From positions 1 through 38,129 of the forward strand of contig JBDIWM010000019.1 of assembly GCA_039638595.1 (NCBI GenBank): a stretch of 38,129 bases of DNA, given 5' to 3'. Below, piece by piece: positions 24,514-31,704 of this stretch. Source of the stretch: Atribacterota bacterium (GTDB lineage: Bacteria > Atribacterota > Atribacteria > Atribacterales > Caldatribacteriaceae). Under the pieces are notes generated by a model. It was not told where the DNA came from. It worked only from the letters and a program-made list of their open reading frames with translations, and searched no databases. Positions within the stretch are counted from its first letter, which is position 1; each line of letters starts with the position of its first letter. A program made the translations under genes and the position numbers.

Positions 24514-25434
24514 ATGCCCAGTCTAAAAGAATTGGCCAAGAGAAAGGAAATGCTCACCCCGGGACACCGGCTCTGTGCCGGTTGTGGTGCCCCGATTGCT
24601 GTGCGTTTGATTTTGATGGCAGCCGATAAACCGGTTGTAGCGGCGAATGCCACTGGATGTTTGGAGGTCTCGACTTCTATTTTTCCTTACACTGCCTGGG
24701 ATATCCCCTGGATTCACAATGCCTTTGAGAACGTAGCGGCAACCATTTCCGGGGTGGAAAGTATGTACCGGGCGAAAAGAAAAAAAGGAGAAATTACCGA
24801 AGAAGTCTATTTTGTGGCTTTTGGAGGAGACGGTGGAACCTACGATATCGGGTTGCAATCCCTCTCCGGGGCTTTGGAACGTGGGCATCGTTTTCTCTAT
24901 GTTTGCTACAATAACGAGGCCTATATGAATACTGGTATTCAGCGTTCCAGCGCCACACCCCTGGGTGCCTGGACCACTACCAGTCCCGATGGTGAAGCTC
25001 AACCTGGAAAGCTTCAGTGGCGGAAGAATCTGACGGAGATTGTGGTTGCGCATGGTGTTCCCTATGTGGCTCAATCGGCACCCTGGAACTGGAGGGATCT
25101 AACTAGTAAGGCCGAGAAGGCTTTTCATACCAATGGTCCTTCGTTTATCAATGTTTTGGCTTCCTGCAATCGGGGTTGGCGACATCTACCCAATGAAACC
25201 CTGAAAATCATGCAGCTGGCCAGTGAATGCTGTATCTGGCCCATGTATGAGGTGGAAAACGGTAAATATCGCCTTACCTATAAACCGAAAGAAAAGAAAC
25301 CGGTTGAAGAGTGGCTCAAAGCCCAGGGAAGATTCAAGCACCTTTTCACGCCGGAGAATCGCCATCTTGTGGAGGAAATCCAGGCTTACGTTGATAAAGA
25401 GTGGGAGCTCCTTCTCAAGCGCTGTGAGGCATAA
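24514..25434 (+). CDS. porB: Pyruvate-type:ferredoxin oxidoreductase beta subunit
   Basis: This 306-residue thiamine-diphosphate-binding subunit has the cofactor motif 'GGDGGTYDIGLQSLSGALERG' and 'YNNEAYMNTG'. It has the cysteines that hold its own [4Fe-4S] cluster: 'LCAGCGAP', 'TGCLEV' and the later 'SCNRGW'. The frame is open back to 24436, but ATG 24514 has GGGAGGCG just upstream and gives the family start, so the extra 26 codons inside porA are discarded. It is last of the four genes; a long hairpin follows and then the rubredoxin gene. Confidence 0.94.
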   Translation: MPSLKELAKRKEMLTPGHRLCAGCGAPIAVRLILMAADKPVVAANATGCLEVSTSIFPYTAWDIPWIHNAFENVAATISGVESMYRAKRKKGEITEEVYFVAFGGDGGTYDIGLQSLSGALERGHRFLYVCYNNEAYMNTGIQRSSATPLGAWTTTSPDGEAQPGKLQWRKNLTEIVVAHGVPYVAQSAPWNWRDLTSKAEKAFHTNGPSFINVLASCNRGWRHLPNETLKIMQLASECCIWPMYEVENGKYRLTYKPKEKKPVEEWLKAQGRFKHLFTPENRHLVEEIQAYVDKEWELLLKRCEA

Positions 25435-25440
25435 GCACGT

Positions 25441-25493
25441 AACGAAAATTCCGGGGAAGTGTGTATCATCAAGTCTTCTCTGGAATTTTCGTT
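25441..25493 (+). terminator. Long hairpin after porB
   Basis: The arms 25441-25459 and 25475-25493 form a 19-bp stem with only two G-T pairs and a 15-base loop. The outer 12 bp (AACGAAAATTCC and its complement) are perfect. There is no clean T run after it, so it may act as a 3'-end stabiliser or a weak terminator between por and the rubredoxin gene. Confidence 0.6.
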
Positions 25494-25541
25494 CCTGATG
25501 GTGGTTGTTGTTTATAGAAATTTTCGAGGGGGAGGTGCAGG

Positions 25542-25703
25542 ATGGATAAGTACGTGTGTCTGATTTGTGGATATGTCTATGACCCGGAAAAGGGAGATCC
25601 CGATGCTGGTGTTGCACCGGGAACCCCCTTTGAAGCGTTGCCTCCCGACTGGATTTGTCCGGTCTGCGGAGCGAGCAAGGACCAGTTTGAAAAACAGTCC
25701 TGA
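25542..25703 (+). CDS. Rubredoxin
   Basis: This 53-residue rubredoxin carries one iron held by four cysteines in the pairs '[10 protein letters not shown]' and '[14 protein letters not shown]'. The spacing and the central '[17 protein letters not shown]' are classic. GGAGGTG at 25531-25537 lies four bases before ATG 25542. It follows porB by about 107 bases across a hairpin. Rubredoxins carry electrons in anaerobes, often to oxygen- or superoxide-scavenging enzymes. A role taking electrons from the neighbouring oxidoreductase or ferredoxin is an inference. Confidence 0.97.
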   Translation: MDKYVCLICGYVYDPEKGDPDAGVAPGTPFEALPPDWICPVCGASKDQFEKQS

Positions 25704-25735
25704 AGGAGGGAGGTCATTCCGGGAATTATTGTTCG

Positions 25736-25765
25736 TTGACAAGCTTGAGGGACCGATGATAGACT
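25736..25765 (+). promoter_or_regulatory. Putative promoter of the ribose-type transporter operon
   Basis: A consensus TTGACA (25736-25741) is followed after 18 bp by TAGACT (25760-25765), which matches four of six bases of TATAAT. Transcription would begin near 25772, leaving a leader of about 90 bases that contains a 12-codon reading frame with its own ribosome site. Confidence 0.5.
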
Positions 25766-25783
25766 GAAAAAAGGGGGTGAGAG

Positions 25784-25822
25784 ATGGAAAGGGGATTTTG
25801 GATTGATGTTTCGTTTTGGTAA
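25784..25822 (+). CDS. Possible 12-residue leader peptide
   Basis: ATG 25784 is preceded by GGGGGTGAG, a strong ribosome site, and opens a frame of 12 codons (MERGFWIDVSFW) ending at TAA 25820-25822. It lies 38 bases upstream of the sugar-binding protein gene, which has its own site (GAGAGGGGGGG). No attenuator stem is evident. The peptide is too short to identify, and translation is only suggested by the ribosome site. Confidence 0.35.
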   Translation: MERGFWIDVSFW

Positions 25823-25860
25823 AGAATTGATCACATTTTTGAGAGGGGGGGTTTGAAGCA

Positions 25861-26844
25861 ATGAAGAAATTGGTTATTGTTTCTCTGGTTTTAATTTTGA
25901 TGGTTGGCCTTCTGGGAGGTTTTGCTCTGGCTCAGGGTAAAAAACCAAAAATTGCTTGGTGTCCGGCGATTGATGACCCATTCTACTACATGATTGGAAA
26001 AGGTATCGCTGACAAAGCGAAAGAGTTGGGTCTTGAGCTCTTCGTATCTGAATACCCCAAGGCTTGGGGTCCAGAAATCCAGGTGCCAATTTTGGAAGCG
26101 GTTGCGGCTCGGGGAGACATTGATGTCATTATTACCGGTCCAACTTCCAAAGAGGCGCTTATTGCTCCACTCAAGAGAATTCATGATAGTGGTATCGAAA
26201 TCATTACTGTGGATACCTATATTGGTGATGGTGATTACTCCAAACCCAGTGAGTACTCCTTCCCGCTTACCTTTATTGGAACGGACAACTTCCAGGGTGG
26301 TGTGGAGGTCGCTCATCATCTGGCAGAAATGATTGGGAAGAAAGGTAAAGTCTTTATTGAAACCACCAACCCCGATGTATCGAGCGTGGTGGAACGAGTA
26401 GAAGGATTCAAAAAAGGAATGTCAGAATATCCTGACATTGAAATTGTGGGTGTGGAATACAATCTCGATGTGCAGGAAAAGGCCCAACAACAGGTTGCAG
26501 CAGCTTTACAGGCAAATCCCGATATTGTGGGAGTTTTCGGTACCAACCTCTATAGTGCCCAGGGTGCTTATCAGGCCGTGGTAAATGCCGGTCTCACTGG
26601 AGCTGTAAAGATTGCTTCCTGGGATGCCACCGAGGACCTGATCAAGGCCCTGAGAGAAGGGAAAGTGGACCTGGTTCTAGCACAGAAACCCTATGAGATT
26701 GGAACTCTGGCGGTTGAGGCAGCTTATCAGTACTTTGTGGAAGGGAAGGAAATTCCGAAGAGAATGGTTCCTCGTTTCTTCTTCTTCACCAGGGATAACG
26801 TCGATGACCCAGAGTCGCAGCAGTATATCTATCGAGCAGACTGA
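25861..26844 (+). CDS. Sugar-binding protein of a ribose-type (CUT2) ABC transporter
   Basis: This 327-residue protein has a periplasmic-binding-protein type-1 fold (Peripla_BP_4). The signal peptide spans residues 1-25 (basic start, hydrophobic core, end at ALAQ). The mature part starts 'KKPKIAWCPAIDDPFYYMIGKG'. It holds the usual ribose-type landmarks 'FIGTDNFQGG', 'VERVEGFKKGM' and 'IASWDATEDLIKALREGKVDLVLAQKPYEIG'. ATG 25861 has a very G-rich ribosome site. It starts an operon with two permeases and one ATPase. A perfect 28-bp palindrome follows its stop after three bases. The ligand is unknown; its relatives bind pentoses, hexoses or polyols. Confidence 0.92.
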   Translation: MKKLVIVSLVLILMVGLLGGFALAQGKKPKIAWCPAIDDPFYYMIGKGIADKAKELGLELFVSEYPKAWGPEIQVPILEAVAARGDIDVIITGPTSKEALIAPLKRIHDSGIEIITVDTYIGDGDYSKPSEYSFPLTFIGTDNFQGGVEVAHHLAEMIGKKGKVFIETTNPDVSSVVERVEGFKKGMSEYPDIEIVGVEYNLDVQEKAQQQVAAALQANPDIVGVFGTNLYSAQGAYQAVVNAGLTGAVKIASWDATEDLIKALREGKVDLVLAQKPYEIGTLAVEAAYQYFVEGKEIPKRMVPRFFFFTRDNVDDPESQQYIYRAD

Positions 26845-26847
26845 CAA

Positions 26848-26875
26848 GTGGGGAGGGGCATATGCCCCTCCCCAC
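26848..26875 (+). repeat. Perfect palindrome after the binding-protein gene
   Basis: A 28-bp perfect palindrome with 14-base arms meets at CATATG (core GGGGAGGGGCAT). It starts three bases after the stop of the sugar-binding protein gene and ends 14 bases before the permease start. There is no T run, so transcript protection or processing is more likely than termination. Confidence 0.85.
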
Positions 26876-26889
26876 ACAACGAAGAAACG

Positions 26890-27963
26890 ATGGAGAACAA
26901 TCGTTTAAGCTTTGGGCAAAGGGTTGCGATTCAGGTTGGCCGCAACTGGGTTACGCTGTTCCTCGTTGTTCTCGTAGTCCTTTTTAGCCTTACTGGAAGG
27001 GGGTTTTTCTCTCCGAAAACGCTCAATAATGTCCTCCTCACCTCTTCTCCGGCGCTTCTTCTTGCTGCTGGAGAGACGTTTGTCATCATCACCGGGGGGA
27101 TTGACCTCTCGGTGGGATTTGTGCGGGGTCTCATTTCAGTTATTTCAGCGATTATCATGCGCGACCTCTATGCTCAAGGGTATTCGCCTTCCTTCTGTAT
27201 TCCACTGGGGATTGTGGTTGGTTTGGCGCTGGGTCTTTTACCAGGACTCATCAATGGAATTCTGGTGGCACGATTCAGGGTTCCTCCTTTTATCGCCACT
27301 TTAGGAATGTATGGGGTGGCCAATGGCTTTGCGCTTCGCTTTTCCAAAGGTTTCCCAATTACCTTTCTTCCTCCAGAAGTGGGCCAAATTGGGAACGGGT
27401 TTTTTGCCTATTTTCTCCCTGGCAGGGGGGTATCATTTTTTGAAAGGCATCCTGATATTGTGGAAGGGGAAATGCGGAACCTCATTGGTATTGTTCCGTA
27501 TTCCATTGTGGTGGTAGCGGTACTCCTTTCAGTCTTTGCCTTCATCCTCTCCCGTACCCAGTTTGGCCAGCACGTCTATGCCATTGGTGGGAACATCGAT
27601 GCAGCGCGCAGAGCGGGCATTCCTGTGGATCGGGATCTCATCCGGGTTTACATGATTTCCTCTTTCTTTGCCGCGTTATCGGGGGTGATGTCTACCCTGA
27701 TTTTCTCCATTGGAACTCACACCCAGTTTTCGGCCAGCCTTGAACTGTTTGCCATCGCTGCGGTGGTCATTGGTGGAGCAAGCCTCATGGGAGGGAAAGG
27801 AAGCATCTGGGGAACCACGTTGGGGGTTTTCGTGCTGGCGCTTTTAGAGATTGGTTTCCTCATGAGTGGGATTTTACCGTTTTACCGCTATATCGCCGTG
27901 GGAACGATTCTCGTCTTTGCAGTGGTTATTGACCAGACCTTCCCGGAAGTCGTGTATGAGTGA
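26890..27963 (+). CDS. Ribose-type (CUT2) ABC transporter permease 1
   Basis: This 357-residue BPD_transp_2 permease has about ten membrane segments. Conserved stretches are 'LAAGETFVIITGGIDLSVGF', 'VPPFIATLGMYG', 'GQHVYAIGGNIDAARRAGIPV' and 'VVIGGASLMGGKGSIWGT'. It is longer than RbsC (about 320) because of a segment before 'PFYRYIAV' and a loop 'FLPGRGVSFFERHPD'. ATG 26890 is the family start; an in-frame GTG at 26848 lies inside the palindrome. The ribosome site (GAAGAAA) is weak. Two DNA stretches of 66 and 160 bp are identical to the next gene, as described in the findings. Confidence 0.9.
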   Translation: MENNRLSFGQRVAIQVGRNWVTLFLVVLVVLFSLTGRGFFSPKTLNNVLLTSSPALLLAAGETFVIITGGIDLSVGFVRGLISVISAIIMRDLYAQGYSPSFCIPLGIVVGLALGLLPGLINGILVARFRVPPFIATLGMYGVANGFALRFSKGFPITFLPPEVGQIGNGFFAYFLPGRGVSFFERHPDIVEGEMRNLIGIVPYSIVVVAVLLSVFAFILSRTQFGQHVYAIGGNIDAARRAGIPVDRDLIRVYMISSFFAALSGVMSTLIFSIGTHTQFSASLELFAIAAVVIGGASLMGGKGSIWGTTLGVFVLALLEIGFLMSGILPFYRYIAVGTILVFAVVIDQTFPEVVYE

Positions 27964-27974
27964 GGGGTGGAGTA

Positions 27975-29045
27975 ATGGTTTTGTCTGAAAAGGGTCAAGA
28001 GCGTCTGTACCTTTTGGGAAAGAGCTGGATTTTTATTTTTCTCCTTGCCGAAGCGGTCATTTTCAGTCTTACTGGGATTGGGTTCTTCAGCGCAAAAAAT
28101 TTCCAGAATATCCTGGTCGCTTCCACCACCATCATGCTTCTTGCTGCTGGAGAGACGTTTGTCATCATCACCGGGGGGATTGACCTCTCGGTGGGATTTG
28201 TGATGGGGCTTTTTTGCGTCATCAACGCCAAGATTATCGTTGCTCTTCAGGCGGTGGGGGTATCACCGCTTCTTTCTCTTATCATCAGCATAGCCGGGAC
28301 ACTCCTTTTGGGACTTTTACCCGGGCTTTTAAACGGAGTGCTGGTGGCTAAGCTCAAGGTTCCTCCCTTTATCGCCACCTTTGGCATGTACGGCATTGCG
28401 TATGGGCTTTCTGAAATTCTCTGTAATAACGTTCCCATTGCTGGGTTGCCGTCGTTGGTTGGATTCATTGGCAATGGTTATATCCTTTACTATCTTCCGG
28501 GACGAGGCTTTAGCTTTTTTGCCCCACCGGAGGGCATTAGTCGGGCTGAAATCCGGGCTCTTTTGGCTCTTTTTCCCAACGTGTTTCTTTTTTCCGTTGT
28601 CGCGGTTCTCGTCTTTGCCTTCATCCTCTCCCGTACCCAGTTTGGCCAGCACGTCTATGCCATTGGTGGGAACATCGATGCAGCGCGCAGAGCGGGCATT
28701 CCTGTGGATCGGGATCTCATCCGGGTTTACATGATTTCCTCTTTCTTTGCCGCGTTATCGGGGGTGATGTATACCCTGCGCTTTGTTACTGGTCGAGCCG
28801 ATGCTGGTTCAGCCAGGATGCTGGATTCGGTAGTGGCGGTGGTCATTGGTGGAGCCAGTCTCTATGGAGGAACTGGGAGTATGATTGGCTCAATCATTGG
28901 GACTCTGGTAATTGGAGTTCTAGAAACCGGGATGGTTAACCTGGGATTACCAACCCATAATAAGTATGTCTATGTGGGAATTATTCTGGTGCTTGCGGTG
29001 CTCATTGACCAGTTCTTCCCGGAAATGGTGAAAAAGGGAGAGTAA
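27975..29045 (+). CDS. Ribose-type (CUT2) ABC transporter permease 2
   Basis: This is a 356-residue second permease of the same family. It shares the motifs and loop of the first gene but is otherwise clearly diverged in sequence ('IVALQAVGVSPLLSLIISIAG' in place of 'MRDLYAQGYSPSFCIPLGIVV'). ATG 27975 has GAGGGGTGGAG nearby upstream and starts 12 bases after the previous stop. A pair of distinct permeases suggests a heterodimeric channel, whereas the ribose system uses a homodimer. The gene that follows encodes the ATPase, after four bases. Confidence 0.9.
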   Translation: MVLSEKGQERLYLLGKSWIFIFLLAEAVIFSLTGIGFFSAKNFQNILVASTTIMLLAAGETFVIITGGIDLSVGFVMGLFCVINAKIIVALQAVGVSPLLSLIISIAGTLLLGLLPGLLNGVLVAKLKVPPFIATFGMYGIAYGLSEILCNNVPIAGLPSLVGFIGNGYILYYLPGRGFSFFAPPEGISRAEIRALLALFPNVFLFSVVAVLVFAFILSRTQFGQHVYAIGGNIDAARRAGIPVDRDLIRVYMISSFFAALSGVMYTLRFVTGRADAGSARMLDSVVAVVIGGASLYGGTGSMIGSIIGTLVIGVLETGMVNLGLPTHNKYVYVGIILVLAVLIDQFFPEMVKKGE

Positions 29046-29049
29046 AAAG

Positions 29050-29826
29050 ATGAACGATCGCAAACCACTTTTGGCAGTTCGGGATATCGTCAAGCGGTTT
29101 GGAGGTCTGGTGGCCCTGAACCGGGTAAGTATGGAGGTATACCCTGGGGAGGTGGTTGGACTTCTGGGTGATAATGGTGCGGGGAAGTCGACGCTGATTA
29201 AGATTGTTTCCGGGGTGCACCGGGCTGATGAGGGAGAAATCTTCTTTGATGGAAAAGAGGTTAAGATCGCAAACCCCATGGAAGCACTCAGATTGGGTAT
29301 TGAAACTATTTACCAGGATCTGGCTCTGGCTGAAAATTTGAATGTCTATTCCAATATTTTTTTAGGGAGAGAAAAACTCAGAAAAGCTCTAGGGCTCATC
29401 CCGGTTCTCGACCATGATTACATGCTCCAGGAGTCGAAAAAAGTTCTCCATCGTCTGGGTATTGAAATCCCATCGCTCAAGAATAAAATCAAAAACCTCT
29501 CCGGTGGGCAGAGGCAATCTGTGGCCATTTCCCGCTCCATTTACTGGAATGCCAAACTCCTCATCATGGATGAACCTACTGCTGCGCTGGGGGTGGCTGA
29601 ACAGAGAAAAGTACTCAATCTTGTCCGCACCTTAAGCGAGCAGGGTGTTTCCATCATTATCATCAGCCATCAACTCTATGACGTTTTTCAGGTGGCACAT
29701 CGTTTGGTGGTGCTTCGCCGTGGGGAAAAGGTTGGGGAGCGCCTGACCAAAGAAACGAATCCTGACGAAATCGTGAGTCTCATGGTTGGTGCTGAATTAG
29801 TCCAGGAGACCCGGGGAAGGGGATAA
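29050..29826 (+). CDS. Single-domain sugar ABC transporter ATPase
   Basis: This 258-residue ABC ATPase powers the transporter encoded just upstream. Walker A 'GDNGAGKST' is at residues 40-48, the Q-loop Gln at 89, the signature 'LSGGQ' at 150-154, the Walker B with 'LLIMDEPTAAL' around 170-180, and the H-loop His in 'IIISHQ'. All catalytic residues are present. It is half the size of RbsA, which fuses two such domains, so two copies must assemble. The 3' end overlaps the convergent AraC gene by 30 bases. Similar single-domain ATPases are known in fructose (Frc) and related CUT2 systems. Confidence 0.92.
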   Translation: MNDRKPLLAVRDIVKRFGGLVALNRVSMEVYPGEVVGLLGDNGAGKSTLIKIVSGVHRADEGEIFFDGKEVKIANPMEALRLGIETIYQDLALAENLNVYSNIFLGREKLRKALGLIPVLDHDYMLQESKKVLHRLGIEIPSLKNKIKNLSGGQRQSVAISRSIYWNAKLLIMDEPTAALGVAEQRKVLNLVRTLSEQGVSIIIISHQLYDVFQVAHRLVVLRRGEKVGERLTKETNPDEIVSLMVGAELVQETRGRG

Positions 29827-30684
29827 TGGTTTTCGAGGTTTTGAGACGTCCCTTTCCTGGAAGAAATGCATCCTACGCCATTCAGCGGGATTCATACCAG
29901 TATTTCGGCGAAAGGTTTTGGAAAATTGCTGGACGTTGGCAAATCCCAGTTTCAAGGCGATGTCAGTGACGCTGTACTCGGCGTGGAGGAGCATGCATTT
30001 ACTCCGTTGCAGTCTCAGAGCGGTGAGGTACGCTTTGGGGCTTACTCCCACGTAACGACGGAAGAGGTCCCGAAAGTGCTGGGGGGAGAGGCCGACTTCA
30101 CGGGCAATCTGCGCGATTTTGACTTTTTCGTACGCCCTTTCCCGAAAAATATCAAGCGTTCGCTCGATGGTTGCTTTTTGTTCAGGATTCAGATAAGGAA
30201 GTGAACCCCGTTCGTGGCTGCGCAGAAGGAGGACGATGAGTTCTTGCAGGAGTGCCTGACACTGGAGTTCACCCCAAGCAAGGTTTCCAGCACACTCCCA
30301 CTGAATCCGGTGGGCAAGGTCTAAGAAAATACTCGCTTCTAAGGGGAAAAGCCTGAAGTGGCCGATTGGGGAAGCATTAGTGAGGACCCGTAAAAGATCA
30401 GGAGGGAGAAAGGCGAATTGAATCACTACAAACTGAACCCCAAAATTAGAATCAGCCTGAAACCCGTGGGCGATACCTGAAGGGAAGAAGAACACCTCAT
30501 TTTCCTCGAACAATTCTTCCCTGGAATGGAGTAAGATGGTACACCTTCCCGATTTCACCAACCCCAGTTCGTGAAGCACATGATGATGGGGAAGCGCTCG
30601 CCAACAAGGGGAGTATGGTGGTTCGATGATTACCGCGTACTGACTTTTCCGCTGATTACTCAACGAGAATGATTCGAGTGACAT
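29797..30684 (-). CDS. AraC-family transcriptional regulator
   Basis: This 295-residue regulator has an N-terminal cupin-like sensing domain ('HHHVLHELGLVKSGRCTILLH', 'VFFFPSGIAHGFQAD') and a C-terminal double helix-turn-helix. The HTH region carries 'VKIAQIAREVGLSPQHFRDLFRRYVGVSPKAYL' and 'SVTDIALKLGFANVQQFSKTFRRNTGMNPAEWRR'. The HHH residues may bind metal or the sugar. It is divergent from the isomerase gene, so it probably controls the downstream catabolic operon and perhaps the upstream transporter. A 10-bp inverted repeat in the gap is a candidate site. Confidence 0.9.
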   Translation of the reverse strand: MSLESFSLSNQRKSQYAVIIEPPYSPCWRALPHHHVLHELGLVKSGRCTILLHSREELFEENEVFFFPSGIAHGFQADSNFGVQFVVIQFAFLPPDLLRVLTNASPIGHFRLFPLEASIFLDLAHRIQWECAGNLAWGELQCQALLQELIVLLLRSHERGSLPYLNPEQKATIERTLDIFRERAYEKVKIAQIAREVGLSPQHFRDLFRRYVGVSPKAYLTALRLQRSKCMLLHAEYSVTDIALKLGFANVQQFSKTFRRNTGMNPAEWRRMHFFQERDVSKPRKPLSPSPGLLD

Positions 30685-30704
30685 CTATTCCGGTTCCTTT
30701 CTTT

Positions 30705-30740
30705 TTTGACAACAAAAAAAGCGAAAATAGTGTTGTCAAA
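30705..30740. promoter_or_regulatory. Inverted repeat operator candidate between araC-type and isomerase genes
   Basis: TTTGACAACA (30705-30714) and TGTTGTCAAA (30731-30740) are exact 10-bp inverted copies separated by 16 bp. Each arm contains a TTGACA sequence, so the arms could also be -35 boxes in opposite directions. The right-arm box (TTGTCA, plus) and the left-arm box have no good -10 at 17 bp. The location and symmetry fit a binding site for a dimeric regulator, probably the AraC-type protein. Confidence 0.55.
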
Positions 30741-30867
30741 TCTTCTGAGGTTTTTGTTAAATAATATCAGAAAATGAGTAAATTGCAACACGAAAAGTAG
30801 GTGTTATTAAAGAAGTTTGAGCAATAATTTTGTGCAGCCTTTTTGACCAGTACAGGGAGGTGTACGT

Positions 30868-31704
30868 ATGATTATTGGAGTGAATGGCGAGTTTGTGAGG
30901 CATGCAGACAAATCCTTTGAGTATGCAGTGGAAAAAGCCGCCCAGATGGGGTATGAAGCATTTGAGCCGATTCTCCTTGATGGTCGAGATCTTCTGGTCG
31001 AAGCTGGGTATTACCATGCCATTAGTATGGACGAGGATGCCTTTTATTACCGGGATTTTTTAGCTTCTTTTGGAATGAAGTTCTCGGGGGTTTCGGCTCA
31101 TGCCCCGCTGATGCGACCCGACGTGGGGGTCCCATTTTTACGGCGTGCCATTCGCTTTGCATATCAGCTTGGGGCACCGGTGGTGAATACTGATGAAGGT
31201 CTAAAACCCAGGTGGATGAGTGATGAAGAGGCGTTCCAAATCATGCGGTACAGCCTCACGGTGGTACTGCAAACCGCGGAACGGTATGGAATTTACATCG
31301 GTATTGAGCCCCATAACGAATTTACCACTAACCCTGAAACGCTGGAGCGGATTTTGCATCTTGTGGATTCACCCTTATTGCGGGTGAATTTTGATACTGG
31401 AAACTCCTTTATCAGTGGTCATGACCCGTATAAGGCGCTTGAAGCGGTTGCGAACCGGGTGATTCATGTCCATGCTAAGGACATTGGTGGGGCACTGCTT
31501 GATGAGCGAGGGAAAGTTCATGGCACTCCCGTTGGTGTTGCTTGTGGGGATGGGGTGATTGATTGGGAACGGGTAATGACCATCCTGTCTCGGGTAGGAT
31601 ACGAGGGGGCATTGAGCGTCGAATGTGGTACTGAAGAACAGGCAAAACGGAGCCTTCAGCATCTTCTTGAGTTGCGAAAAAACTTGGGTTTTAGAGTAAA
31701 GTGA
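30868..31704 (+). CDS. Sugar phosphate isomerase/epimerase (xylose-isomerase-like TIM barrel)
   Basis: This 278-residue TIM-barrel enzyme is predicted to interconvert sugars, for example a ketose 3-epimerase or inosose/hydroxypyruvate-type isomerase. The probable divalent metal ligands are seen in order: Glu in 'GIEPHNEF', Asp in 'NFDTGNS', His in 'VIHVHAKD' and Glu in 'LSVECGTE'. GGGAGGTG is nine bases before ATG 30868. It is the first gene of the operon that continues with an ABC ATPase, and its TGA overlaps the next start. The substrate is unknown; the transporter and SDR downstream suggest a polyol or uncommon ketose. Confidence 0.85.
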   Translation: MIIGVNGEFVRHADKSFEYAVEKAAQMGYEAFEPILLDGRDLLVEAGYYHAISMDEDAFYYRDFLASFGMKFSGVSAHAPLMRPDVGVPFLRRAIRFAYQLGAPVVNTDEGLKPRWMSDEEAFQIMRYSLTVVLQTAERYGIYIGIEPHNEFTTNPETLERILHLVDSPLLRVNFDTGNSFISGHDPYKALEAVANRVIHVHAKDIGGALLDERGKVHGTPVGVACGDGVIDWERVMTILSRVGYEGALSVECGTEEQAKRSLQHLLELRKNLGFRVK

